This document shows positions 35,405-47,353 of a stretch of 64,000 nt of DNA, piece by piece (within the stretch, counting starts at the first letter, position 1; the number at the start of each line of letters is the position of its first letter). The position numbers and the translations under genes were made by a program. Where the stretch lies: NCBI GenBank assembly GCA_000827205.1, contig KN832558.1:1483942-1547941 (forward strand), read 5' to 3'. This DNA is from Plicaturopsis crispa FD-325 SS-3 (Eukaryota; Basidiomycota; Agaricomycetes; Amylocorticiales; Amylocorticiaceae). The notes under the pieces were generated by a model, which made no database searches, was not told the origin of the DNA, and worked only from the letters and a program-made list of their open reading frames with translations.

Positions 35405-36734
35405 ATGTCTACTAGGTAAGTCCTATCGTTCAACCGCGTAGCTTGGTACAAATCCGCGATTAATCCTCATTCTTTGTCTCCAGAGGCCGGGAAGAAATCG
35501 TGGAAGAATTGCGGGCTCTCGACGTCCAGCACTACGAGCTCACTCGTTTAACTCTTGCCTCGACAGGATACCCCGCTGCAATTCTCACTACGAACAGCCT
35601 CATCACCAAATACTCAAAGATAGTACATGATATCGTCGACGGGAAGGCGCCAGCCTCTCCTTTGTTGATCCGCGGCTGCGAAAACATCCTTTCGACATTC
35701 GTTCGGGAGATCTGCGCCACCGAGCCGGCATTCATTCCCTGGGACGCTAGCCTCGATACCCAAGCTTCGCTCCAGACGTCGGGTAGGGCTCCCCGTGGGC
35801 TTGACATAGCGACAGTAGAAAGGCTCGTCCTTGAGTAAGCCACAGTGTAATATGATGTTCTGCTCGTCTGACCCATCTCCTAGGCCTGGCACGATCGCCA
35901 ATCTCAACCTCAATTATCCCCCACACGCATCGTGGCAGAACCTCATGAAGACCTGTCTCACGAACATCCGCCTGACGATCTTCACTGTTATGGAGAAGGC
36001 GTTGTTTGTAGGATTGCAGAACTTTCCGAAACTGAAGGATGCCATTCGGTACATTCTTCTATTTGTGGCATTGAGGCATACGCTAATGTCCAATTCTACA
36101 GAGTGTGGCTCGAGGAGTGGTTTGACACCCAGTTCCGCCAATGCGAGACGCACCTTACCTGCGTCATGAGCGTACTTATCAAGCCTCCGCACACCTTTGG
36201 GACGTTTGGGGAAAGCATGCGGGCCCTAGTCAACCAGAAAATGACTACCTTGATCGCTCGCCACACGGCTCATATATACGGTAAGTTTTCTCCAGCTGAG
36301 TATCATTTATCGCTACAACGTTGTTCCACTTAGGTGTGAACCGTCCCACCGACCTGTACATTTCCGCACGGACACACAACGCGCTACTAGCCATGGCTCG
36401 TGCGGAGGCCTTCTTCGAGGAGTCGCACAAGGCATGTTTTCTTGGCGCACCTCCCCCTACTTCATGTTAACTCACCCATCCAAATTTTCAGGCAGTCGGA
36501 AATTATGTGCCATCAGCCATCTTCCACACTCTCATTCGAAACGTACCTCGAAATCTCGGCCCGTTCTTGATACAGAAGGCGAAGACGTTGGCTGATAGGG
36601 ACCCCATCAGCTTTGTAAGGACCTACATGGTTCCTAACGAAGACTTGGAGGCCAAACTTGGGAGGATCGACAGGAAGAGGGCAGTTTTGCTCAGAGAACT
36701 CCGGAACTACACCTATCCCTCGACAATTTCGTGA
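35405..36734 (+). CDS. Dynamin-like stalk/GED protein without GTPase domain (cargo)
   Basis: Exon 1 is only MSTR. Exon 2 begins GREEIVEELRALDVQHYEL. The body matches a dynamin stalk in order: ILTTNSLITKYSKIVHDIVD, WQNLMKTCLTNIRLTIFTVM, VGLQNFPKLKDAIRVWLEEW and QFRQCETHLTCVMSVLIKP. The last exon, YVPSAIFHTLIRNVPRNLGP to DLEAKLGRIDRKRAVLLREL, fits the GTPase effector domain. Six exons give about 390 residues. No P-loop or dynamin switch motif precedes it, and only 310 bp separate it from the transposase stop, so the GTPase part is absent rather than missed. A stalk alone could co-assemble with host dynamins (mitochondrial or vacuolar fission) and alter them, which is inference. Confidence 0.6.
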
Positions 36735-37749
36735 ATCATGATCTCGACGGAAAGCAATTATAGAAAGGTCCATTACCATTAGATTTCCATGTACAAAGGC
36801 TTGAATTTCTTGTATTGATTGAAAAGAGATGCTTTCACTGGTAGAGCTTGAGCGATGCCTGTGTTCCTGCAATATATCCCGGGGCGCAAATGCGAAGGAA
36901 TTACGGGCGGATACCTTCGGAGATCGGATCGTGGGCCGTGGCCAATACTTACGTACTTTTTGCACAGACCGTGTCAATCGCTCAGGAGTCTGCACTCGAC
37001 GATCGCGACGATACACCCAGTACGACTTTAACTTCAAAAATTGTAACTGCAGAGAGCACGCTGGGATGCTGGAAGGATGTATGTGCCATGTTCAGTCTAT
37101 CATGCCTACTCTCACCCCTTCTGTCTCAGATCGCTTTCGTGTTCGATGTCCTTGCCTGCTTCACCTTCTACCCACTGTTAAGATGCAACCGGTCTGCAAC
37201 ACCAGACATCGGTACGAGGCTCACAATATGCTGCAGCCTACACAAACTAACGTCTTGTGTCCAACTATCAGTCCGATATCCACTATGGCCTGCTCCTGCT
37301 GAGGAAATCGAGTCTGTATATCATACATAGTTTGTATGGTTCCGACGTGTCATATTCGCAACACTTAACTTTACCCTCTAGCATACGACATGTATACGCT
37401 GTGGTGCAGTGGACACGGCACGGTCAACCCGATCTTTCGACCATGCTCGGAGAAAATGGTATCAGCATATGGTCTGAGACAGGCGATACACGCCGCGATG
37501 CTTTATGCAAGCGTCTGATGCTTTGGAACTAGGTATGTGGCCCTTACAATGACATCCTCCTCTGAGCTACCGCCGTCGCATACATTCGATGCATCGCAGC
37601 CGCGCTGCATCGTGCCCGTATCACGTGACCACTTCTTTAAATCCGGTCGAAATGCTCTCAGACTGTCCTTTCCCTCTCCAATTCTCTCTTGTCTCGATCT
37701 ATCATTCACTGAAGCTACAAAGACTTTTTTACTCAACACCAATCTCCAG
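36735..37749. other. Spacer
   Basis: About 1 kb between the dynamin-like gene and the next gene. Overlapping frames exist (for instance around 36850-37090), but none gives a motif or a consistent splice pattern. The promoter of the downstream gene should lie at its right end. Confidence 0.35.
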
Positions 37750-40700
37750 ATGTCTGTATCTAGTCACGGCGGCAACGTTCTCACCCTGGAAGAAAGGCGT
37801 TCAGCGTTTCTTGAGCGGCAGGCCCAGCTACGCCGCGAAGGTGCTATCAGCCCTCCCCCCCCATTGGGAACGAAGCGGGATGCTGGCCAAACCGCAGGAC
37901 GAAGGCGCGTCCAGCCGGATCCCAACAAACGTTCGCGCCCTCCGGGAGTTGACGAAGCAGAACAGGTGAGCCACCCGTACTCCTTTATCATTTTGACAGA
38001 GAAGTGACAAAAATGCGGAAGAACCAGAATCTCACTCAGCCTGTAGCTGGAGGCTCAGGCTCGTCGACCCGTCAAGGCGAAATGGACGTAGACCGTCCTC
38101 TCCCTCCTGTTCCATCTCCTAGCCCTAGCGAGTTTGACCGGATTCGTCAAATGCTAAGGAGCCTGGACGAAAGCCCCACTCCGGCGCTGCGCAGTCTGCT
38201 CGAGCGGCACGATGAAAATAATATGCGGCATCAGCAGAGCACATTGTACCCGAATCTCCAGGCCCCAGGTGCATCTCGGGGAAGTTCCGCGCAGGGCACA
38301 CAAGCACCCCCACGTACGTCTACGTCCAGGCAGAGTCAGAACACATCTGCTTCCGGGTCTCCCCAGAGCACGGAGCGACAACAGGTCCTCGGACGTCAGG
38401 AGGATCTACTCCCACCGACTCCACGTACACCTTCGTCTAGGCAGGGCATGCAGCAGCAACGGACTCTGGACGACGCCGAGGGTCACGCCTCATACACATA
38501 CCATGGCCAGGGTTCGGCGCCGGTGCCAGCACCCGCCGCATCTGGGTCCACTCAGAATGCTCGCCAGATGGGTGGAAGCAACCCGCATTGGCCCTGGGCC
38601 CCCGGGCCGCTGCCGTCGAACATATCTACTTCTATGGGCGATCCCTCTCAGCCGCAGCGACGCATGTACTGGGATGGCATGGACGGCTCGCGAAGTAGTA
38701 TGTCGAGGTCCCCGCATGCGGCATCCCCAAACCTTTCCGCCAATTTGCCGTGGCCGCCACGCTCGTCTACGCGCGGACCATCCCCGCTCCAACATATGTT
38801 CAGGGAGCAGATCAGCAACGGGGTTGTGGGGAGCAGCCACGGCTCTCCGTCGACAGTCACGTCTCCGCAGAGAAACCGTATGCGTATGGACAATGGGCAG
38901 AGCCCAATGCGCCAGCAGAGGCCGCCGTCCGTGTCCGGGCACGTCCCGGGTACGCGGGGCGACTATGGCTCTCCGTCCCCGCGGCCGCCAGCTACATCTA
39001 CGCTTAGGTCCTCTGTGCAGCTGGACGATATGTTTGGACAGGGGAGGCAGGGTCAGAGCCAAGTGTGGCCGAGGCCGCCCATGCCTCCCCACGCACAGGA
39101 TATACGGAGCCTTCATGGCTCTTCGCCGTCGCGGCCGCCAGTTGCATCTCCGTTGAGGCACTCCGTGCAACTGGACGACATGTTCTCACCAGAAACCCAG
39201 AGACAGCTACCCCCGCCTGCGAACGCCCATGGTATGGGGACTGCATATAGTCTTTCGTCGTCACTGCCGCCGTCCGCACCTGGACGAAACCCTTCGCCCT
39301 CTGATATGGAATGGCATCTCGACACCATGCAGTCGTCCGGGGAGCGAGGCGTCCATTATCAAGGTCCGTCGTCGACGCAGGGCCGTTTCGCACAACAGAC
39401 AAGTGGCGAGCAAGGGGACACGCAGGGCCAGCCAAGGTCTCACCAGGCACGGCAGCTATCGCCACTACCTGCACCAGTGCCTCTCCGATTTCCCGCACAG
39501 GCTGTTGATGTATCTTTCGACTATTCGTATCCCTCTCACCAGACTCTGCCCCAAAATGACTTCACCAATCCATTTCTCGTGCAGCAACCTAACCCGCAAG
39601 GCCCTTATGGTGAGGAGCTATCGCACGAGCAGCAACATTGGGCTACGACCAATACTACCGGCGCGGTCGATTCGCAAGCCGTTCGCCGTCCGGGTGAACA
39701 TGTACGTTTCTCTTTTATATGCACGTGGCCCCGGCGCTAAATACACATAATATTTTAGTTCCCGCCCGATGGAGGCTCCGAGGTATCGGCCGTAATCCAA
39801 GAGCTGAGAATGTTGAACGGTACACTCCAGCTTCAGGGCGAGGAGCTGCGCTCGCAACGACCTCTACTCGAGCAACTTGTTGCGAGCGCCACCCGGGCAG
39901 GACCTAGCTCTTCGTCTACAAACACTTCCAATAATGGCCCCGCCTCTCGACGAGGAAGGGGCCCTTATCCCAGTCAAGATGATGAAGACGATGCAGATGA
40001 CGAGGGTTCGTCTCCGATTCGAAGGACCGGGCTTGCTAAGGTCCGAAACCCAGATGACGTACAAGCAATGGTAATGCATTGCCCCCAGCGTTCCATTCTC
40101 CTCGTTATTGACTATCTCATTAGAAAGATATCACTGCCCATGCACACCTCCTGATCTTCGGCGATAACGATGGTGATTTGCGTGACTACGTGGGACCAAC
40201 TACGGCAGAAGTGAACGCCTACGTACAAGGCTCAGGTCCCTGTACTGCGGACCATTTCAGACCCGACTTGGGCCCAAACTCTACCGCCAGTTCTTCGTGG
40301 AACAAGGACGTAGCGAAAGTATTCGCCTGGAGTTTCAGAGCCAGCGGTCGCTACAAACTCAACGACGTCGACCTCATTGCCAAAAAATTTCTCGTCCAGT
40401 GGCGCACGATGAAGCGTCATCACAGCCGTCCACGTCTTACTGCCGAACAAGAGCGCGAGGCCACTGCGGAAGAGCGAGAAGAGAAGCGGAAGTACATGAG
40501 GAAATATGATGTAAGTTCCCGTTGCTCACTCACGTTAGACACGCTCTCTGACTACGATTATTTTTTCCTTTCGCAGTCGTTCCATCGCCGTCTCACAGAC
40601 TGCCTCAACAACCGTCACCTTCGTAGACACGCTGACTTCGTCTCTCGCCTGGGCGTCGACGGAATGAGCTCAGACGAGACCGATCACGAAAGCGATGCGC

Positions 40701-41100
40701 AGTTGGCCCGTAACGGTCGGCCTATCCCCCGGTATAACATTCTGGTGAAGCCCTGGAGACATCCCCTGATGAGGTCGTGGTTGCAAGTCATTGACTCTGT
40801 TCATCTTCACGTGCGAATGCAGAGTGGGAGCGCCGCCAAAAAAGGAGCGTTCGTACATGCTCGCGAGCTCTCCACCAAGAGAAGCTCTCGCCCGCATGTA
40901 TCCCGGCTACCTCGCAATGCGTACAACGAGGCCTGGCTCGCACTCCAGTCGGAGTTTACTCTTTTGGATATAAACCCTGATCCAAACGAGTATGATTTTG
41001 GGCACTCGGTCGAGATAATGAAGTGAGTGTTACACGCATAAGCTATTCCACCAGGGAGACTAACCAATTTGGATTCATCAGCATTGCGCTCGGGCAATGA
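37750..41100 (+). CDS. Large disordered protein with C-terminal agaricomycete domain, candidate TnpA-like companion
   Basis: The start at 37750 encodes MSVSSHGGNVLTLEERRSAF. A Pro/Ser/Gln-rich disordered region of about 550 residues (38.0-39.7 kb) contains three internal repeats around SLHGSSPSRPPVASPLRHSV and SVQLDDMF. The C-terminal half is globular: SAVIQELRMLNGTLQLQG (coiled coil), LAKVRNPDDVQAM, KYMRKYD, FVSRLGVDGMSSDETDHES, ILVKPWRHPLMRSWLQVID and VSRLPRNAYNEAWL, ending IALGQ at 41098-41100. To my knowledge this C-terminal domain occurs in many copies in agaricomycete genomes, suggesting a transposon-linked family. In plant CACTA elements TnpA binds subterminal repeats together with Tnp2; that role is inferred here by position. 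The exon join near 37965-38010 does not keep frame as I read it, so the N-terminal structure is uncertain. Confidence 0.6.
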
Positions 41101-41134
41101 TTTGCTCAAAGCGTAACTTGCATATCAGCCTATG

Positions 41135-41560
41135 GCATCCATGCCTCAACTTCAAGCCCCTTCTACTGTTTCATATCGTTTCACACCAACTGCTGCCTTT
41201 CATTGCCTCTTTCCTGCACCAATCACCGATTTTCTTTTTTTTCACCCGCCTTCCCTTCCAGATTACTATGTCCCCCTCCAGTCAAGCTTCAGATCCCATT
41301 ACTTCCCCATCACCGTTTTACACCAACTGCTACCTTTCATTGCCTGTTCCTACGCCATCTAGTACTACGTTCTTCTTCTTTTTTTCACCCCTGCCCGGAT
41401 TATCATGCCCCCGCCCCCCTCTACTCAAGTCGCATTATTTCCACATCAACTGCCGCCTCTCCTTTACCCTTTCTTGTACCTATGCGTTTCCCAAGCTGTG
41501 ATTTCCCCTCATCTCTACGCCAACTGTTGTCTTTCTTTAATTTTGTATACTGGACTATTG
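41135..41560 (+). repeat. Pyrimidine-rich degenerate tandem repeat
   Basis: The motif CACCAACTGCTGCCTTTC recurs near 41188, 41319, 41443 and 41518 in increasingly diverged form, each time followed by a C/T-rich run. The spacing is about 125-130 bases for the first units. Long open frames here reflect codon-poor CT composition, not a gene. Confidence 0.55.
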
Positions 41561-42989
41561 TGGCTGTTATCTCCTGGGAATGAACCTGATTCTTTCCTAC
41601 TTGCGACCGAAGCGAGACACGATCGTTGGCGCTTGGCTAGCGCGCTTACCGTTCACGGCCAGTTCACCGCTTGCCGTCACCGCTATCTCTCACCGCTTGC
41701 CCTCTTTCGCTTGCCATCTCTCTATCGCTTGCCAGGCAGCCAGTGATTGTTTTGAGTTGTTTCGATCAGAAGCGTCTCGACGAATTTTGGGTCCAAGCAT
41801 CGATATCCCGATCACGACTGCTTAGCCTTCAACAAACTTCGACGAAAGACTAGCCTTTCAGCGCCGGCTCTCATAGAAGGTTTCCGGGTGGGTACGACCA
41901 TTTGGCATTTGCTCATATTTCACAAGGTTGGCTGATTGAAGGAAATAGTAAACATGATCGCACCCGAAGTAAAGGAAGAGGAGTGTCATAGTACGGAACA
42001 GGGAATTCACGATACCATCAAGGGACGAGAGATGCCAACGGCGCAAGATACGGCGCAGTCCGTATGCGCAAGCAGCGATACAGGTAACAGTACACATATT
42101 CATATCAAAGTTAGGGATGATTGTAAATTGAAGTCGTTACCCCGGGGACGTGTCAGGTTTTACTTTGAACGTGGACGGCGCCAACTTTGCCAAGTCACGA
42201 TCCACTGGTTCCGCTGTGATTGTCCTCAATATTCCGTCCTCCCTACCCGATATACAGAGGTATACATTCTTCCACCGTTGCACCACTCTAGCCAATTTAT
42301 GATTATCCTAGGAATGGTGTCGGTCTCACTGCTGGGCCTATGATTTGCTCGTCTCCTTCCGCTGCCTAAGCCATGTTTGTAATATACAAGAATTTCTGCT
42401 CTGGACGACGCACTGACGGAACTAGGGACGGACTTGGGACTCGGGGCTTGTACCTACCCAAGTGTTTTCAAGAGCCAAAAAATTTGTCGTTTTCTCTGGC
42501 TACCGGATATTGCTTCAAACTTTCGATCCGAGCGTGATGCAACTGGTGAAGGGGACTATGCTCAGTGGTCCGTACGGAGGACGCGTACGAGGAGAAAAGC
42601 GCGCCGAAGACAAGACCACGTGCTAGATCGAAGTCGAAATTTGAAATTTAACTTTGAAGTAACTTGACCACTCCTACTTCTCTCGGGAGTACACAGCTGC
42701 TCATCTATTTATTTAGAGACTTTTTTTGGCAAACCGCTGTTAATCTGCGCAAACTGTACGTTCGAGCTCGAGCCGAGGACCGGATACCACCATCACCCAA
42801 ATTCTCGTTCCACCTTCCAAGGAGCGCCAGGTGTCCTCCGCGTCTCGGGAAACCAGTCTCATCGTGAGCGTGCGTGATCCACTTCCCCTGTATGTAAAGC
42901 TTAGGTGCTTATTGCTTTATAGGTGGGGACTTGCTCTGCTTGCCACGATTGCAGCACACTAGCGCGCCCACATTTTCGCTCCCACATCC
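41561..42989. other. Spacer upstream of JmjC gene
   Basis: No convincing gene. Around 41660-41745 the words CGCTTGCC and GCTTGCCATC recur several times, resembling the TIR minisatellite unit CGCTTGCCTGGCC. The right end should contain the JmjC promoter. Confidence 0.4.
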
Positions 42990-45900
42990 ATGGATTCGTC
43001 CGCTTCGAGTTCAACCACTTTGCCTTTCTTTCACGCGAACCGCCATGCCCCCAAACACAAAAATATAGGCTTCCGGGAATACCGCGGTTTTGGCGAACCA
43101 AATTTCGCGGGTCTCGATATGGCAGAACCACCAATTGCTGGCGACATATATGTCGACCTGTCTGGAGATATTCCCGGTCACACGTATCGTGTTTTTGTGA
43201 GACTTAACGATGGGTGGAGAGAATGGGCTGGGGACAACGACTGTGAGAAAGCAAATGATGTGCACATCTGGCATCCGACCCGCGAAAACACTCCTAAATT
43301 GCGCCCTCTCTTTTATTATTCCGATGGTGTACCAATAACACCAGGGTGGGTTAGCTGGACTGGGTACCAAAGCTGGCGTAAAAAGCGCTTTGAGAAGTTG
43401 AAGCAGGTGAAGGTACGGAATTGCTCTTTATCGAGCGACCATGGCTTAGGAGCCCCACCCTAGCCTAATACTCCCACTGGAGAAACATCGTCAAGACTTC
43501 GGTCTGCGCATGCATGCGTTGCCCTATTTCTTGCGCAAGAACGAATGGAAATCCATCCGAAAACCAAACGGAAGCGACCAGAGATAACGGCGCCAGAATC
43601 CCTCGATGATCGTTCCTATTCCTCGAGCAAGAAAAGTCGTACATCTCGTCTGGACGTTTCCAACAGCGCCAAAGGCTCGGACGTACTTCTGCGACATCCT
43701 CTTTCTCCAATGGGTTATACAGCTGCACAACCCGGTGCCGCATCCGATCCTTCGGAGAGGTTCACAGACGCTAGAAACACGCTCCGACGAGAGGTAGCAG
43801 GGGTACCGAGCCATGACGAGGACACTCTGTCGCATGCTTTGGCTATATCCGGATGCAGTGATACTGAGCCGACGTCGCCCCGCGCACATGGCAGCAGCTC
43901 ACCTCATGCAGTGGCTCGTGTGGACCCACGTATGGTACTGTCTCCTGATGGTCGCCCTGGCCCAGACGCTAGTGGAAATGGGGAGGCCCGAGCACGTGCG
44001 GGGCGTCAGCGCGACGCAGAAGCTCAGACCGACGCAGCACCACTCTCGGCAATATTCGAGCGTGAATCGTCTGCTAGTCCAGGCGCTGATGACACTGACG
44101 ACGCCGATGTATTTGTCAGACCATACCACGGTGTATGCTGGCCACACGACGCCAAGATCCTCAGTTGGAGTAACGGGTTGCGAACTGTGGGCGCTTGGAA
44201 GTTTGCTCCAGGGGAACATAACTTCGTACGTCTGTCACTGTTTCTTTTCGTATTACACGTGAAGGCTGATATATCGGCTCGCTTCATCTTATAGGACATG
44301 GATATTCTCGAGTACATCCGCGGATGCCCCGATGGAACTGCCCACCAAAGTCCTAGCCCTATCAACCCCGGCTATGTCATTCTCGATTTCCCAGCCTTCG
44401 CACATCGTCATAAAACGAGGCTTGAACTCCGTGCGAAACCCCGGGACACGCAGAATGTGGGTCTACAAGAAGACCGCTTACTGGAAAGACAAGTTCGGGA
44501 GGCTCTGTCTCGCAATAAGCCTGTTATCGTTCAGAATATTCCAACAGACGGAGGAATATCGTTCACGGAGGGGGATATCAGTCGACTTTCAATGGTCAGT
44601 CAAAAGTTGGAATGGCAAGGTACGTTCCACCGTGTTGTAACTTTTGCTTTTCTCGTCCGTTCTGACCGCTGACACCACTAGATTCGCTGGTGCGGGCGAA
44701 AAAGCTTACACGGGCAATGAAGGAAGAATTGCCTCCGCGCGACGCGTACTCCCAGTCCGACAAACACAAGCCGGCTGAATCGAATTCTGCGCGTGACGTT
44801 GAGTTTAACGTTCACAAAATGACGACCATCTCCGAGTTCATCAAAAAGTCGGAAAGTCCCAAAGTCTGCGGGAATCTGCTTGATTTACCGCAGTTGCGCT
44901 TAGCAGTTTCGCCGCTGATAAGGTGCGAAATACTCTCGGCTCATTTCTCCGTCTTAGCTTATGTCGACATCGTGCCTTTTGTTTAGAGACTTATCTGACG
45001 ATGCTCTGGCTTGGGTTACCACCAAGGATGATGGGCTGATGGATATCCCTGCCGTGCCTGTTGAGCTCGATGCTGAGACCCGCAGTGTAAACCTGGAGCG
45101 ACCGAAGTGGCAGTCGTCAAGTCCGGAAGCATTGGCACTGGACCAGATCAAGCTGGGTCAGTGGGTCCTACTCACACACGCTGGATTCTTGACCCATGTC
45201 CATCATGACGCTGGTGGGTTGGCAACATGGATCGAAGTACAAGGTGGCGGGTTGAAAATTTGGGCAATTGTGATGCCCAAAGTGACAATGGCTCATGATA
45301 CACGGCAAAAGGTCTTCGAATTGTTCGAAGAAATTGGTGCAGCTCCTTGGAAGTGGGCCGAAGCTGTTAAGAATCACTGTATCGCCGATGTATACTGGGC
45401 TTTCCTCGAGCCTGGCCAGACACTGTAAGTCGACACCTTCCCGCACGCCCATAGTACACTTACTCAACCACTCGTCAGCATCATGCCGCCAGGCGCATTT
45501 CACGTCGTCTTCACACCAACACCAACTGTCGCCATCGGGGGTCACTTCTTGACTTATGAGACCCTGCACTTGACAGAAATCTCTCGGGCTTTCGACCATA
45601 TGCACTCGCATTGGAGCACAAATGTCGAACATAATGCTGTCCGGCGAGCAGTTGCTCGCATGGCTTTGGCGCTTCCTGCATATTCACGGCTGCCCACCCC
45701 GAAGAGTACGTGTATTATGCAATGCCAATCGTCTGCTTCGTTGACGAAATGCCTGCGCTCTACAGACATGTACCGCCGCAATTTCGCTGCGCTCGCTCGT
45801 ATGGTCTTGCTAGCAGAGCTATACCGTACGGTGCACGAGACCGATTCCCCTATGCCGCTGGCTAGCTTCGATCTCATGCGAAACAAGGAGGCGAACGACC

Positions 45901-46151
45901 TCGAAATGGCCTCATGGATCGTTTTGGCCGTCATGAAAAAGAACGGGATCAGTGTTTCTGACATCGACCAGCTTGTCTTAGTTGGGGGTGCCGAGTATAA
46001 CCACCTTGGATCGGACACAGTATCCCTACGCTGTCTCCAAAAGGTCACCATTGCAGACATGAGACCACCAAGTGATGAACTGGTCCGTGAATTAGCGGAA
46101 TGGAGGCGGAAATTGCTCGATCAAGACCAACGAGACAGGCAGGAGAGGTGA
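42990..46151 (+). CDS. JmjC-domain Fe(II)/2-oxoglutarate dioxygenase (cargo)
   Basis: The start at 42990 encodes MDSSASSSTTLPFFHANRH. An N-terminal folded region (IGFREYRGFGEPNFAGLDM to WVSWTGYQSWRKKRFEKLK) is followed by a disordered linker with the basic stretch HPKTKRKRPE, a likely nuclear signal. The catalytic part runs from GYVILDFPAFAHRHKTRLEL through KLGQWVLLTHAGFLTHVHHD, with the HxD iron ligands in HHD. The third His is in MPPGAFHVVFTPTPTVAIGG, with W and aromatic residues spaced as in JmjC folds. A helical C-terminal region ends at 46149-46151. All seven introns keep frame. Such enzymes demethylate histones or hydroxylate proteins; the substrate is unknown. It may influence chromatin at the element or its host, which is inference. 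Confidence 0.75.
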
Positions 46152-46580
46152 AGGCGCGAACTAGGCTGAGGCGGCCCTTACGGGGGACTCAGTACTCACT
46201 GGTTGGAAATTGCAGATTAATCAGCATATTCCTATTCCCAATGTCGCTACTCTCCACATCAGTACGGATTTTTTTATTTACGGAATCTCGCTGCAATATA
46301 AGTAGTATATGCACTCAGTTGCAAGTACATACGCAAGTACATACAGTTCGTTATTACAGATTACAGTACAAGACCTACTGGTAGCACTATCCCAGTCAAT
46401 CTTTCTTGGTGGATGTAGAAGCAAACGCTGCCGAGCAGGCAATAAGCAAGTACTGTGACAGTAGCGTCTCTTCACCTTCCAGCTTCCAGATTCGCTTCAC
46501 TTGGCGCCGAGTGCTGCAGCGCTGAGCGCTGAGGCCTAGAGCTCAGAGACTGACTGACTCTGAACGTTTGAACGCTTCAA
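46152..46580. other. Spacer before right TIR
   Basis: The spacer between the JmjC stop and the right inverted repeat includes GCGCTGAGCGCTGAGG near 46520. No gene is seen. Confidence 0.4.
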
Positions 46581-46668
46581 GCCAGGCAAGCGACAGGGCC
46601 AGGCAAGCGATGGGGCCAGGCAAGCGATGGGGCCAGGCAAGCGATTTCGAGCGGCCAGGCAAGCGATG
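46581..46668 (-). repeat. 17-bp minisatellite at inner edge of right TIR
   Basis: Five inverted units of the CGCTTGCCTGGCCCCAT repeat, one fewer than in the left arm. Confidence 0.85.
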
Positions 46669-46720
46669 AAGCGATGAGACGGCAAGGGAAGTCGACGGAT
46701 TCCTGTCCTAGACGCACCCG

Positions 46721-47353
46721 ATGACCGACATCCGAGAATACCCCTGGTACTTACTGTTTATCCTGTGCTTATCCACTCAGCACGAAAGCTTTAGCTGTTG
46801 CATGATATGCTCATCTCTATCCACGATCATCCGTAGTTTCAACCTACTGGCTTTCGTCTCCAGTTCGTACTTGGGAATTGACGGAATTGATGCCTCGTCA
46901 GGCAGAGGGACAACACCGTTCGCGACGGTAAGTCCGTTCTGTTTTGGTGGGTTCAAACGCTCATAGACGGTTCATAGGTACTCTCTGCCGTGTCACAGAG
47001 ACCGATCCCCGGTCGTCTGTGGCTGATCAGGTCTCACACATAACACCAATCAACAATTCGAGCAGTCGGTTGAGGCAATTGCAAAACGGTTTGGACGAAC
47101 GAAAAGCTCCCTGGTCACTTTGGGCACCTTCAACCGCTCGGAGTGGTCGCCCTCGCATGGCTCACGAGTGCCCATCTTCCAGTCTGAACACTCACGCTTC
47201 CTAGCATCGATTCAACACTACCGAGCGCAAGTGTATGACATATTTCGCGGTACTGTCATCTTCCGTTGCGACCGTAAATCCGGGCATATACTAATCATCT
47301 TCATATGTTTTTCAGCTCCGAATGTTCTGGAGATCAGGGATCAGTCTGACTAA
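46721..47353 (+). CDS. TIR-borne hydrophobic small ORF (right copy)
   Basis: Identical in translation to the left copy at 14301-14933. Exon 1 (MTDIREYPWYLLFILCLS to GTTPFAT) ends at a GTAAGT donor. The next exon opens VLSAVSQRPIPGRLWL. Depending on whether a 35-base second intron is used, the frame ends at 47204 or runs through GTFNRSEWSPSHGS to 47353. No homology is recognised. The N-terminal hydrophobic stretch could be a signal peptide or membrane anchor. Confidence 0.3.

Noticed and set aside
38212-39170. Long frames on both strands (314 and 226 codons)
   Set aside because: They overlap the GC-rich, repetitive disordered part of the 37.75-41.1 kb gene and are shadows of it.
41097-41853. 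Chain of overlapping frames of 76-134 codons
   Set aside because: They arise from the stop-poor CT-rich tandem repeat; no consistent frame or motif.
42990-46151. TET/JBP DNA-modifying dioxygenase, as carried by KDZ transposons
   Set aside because: The flanking blocks fit a JmjC protein, and the transposase is Tnp2-type rather than KDZ.
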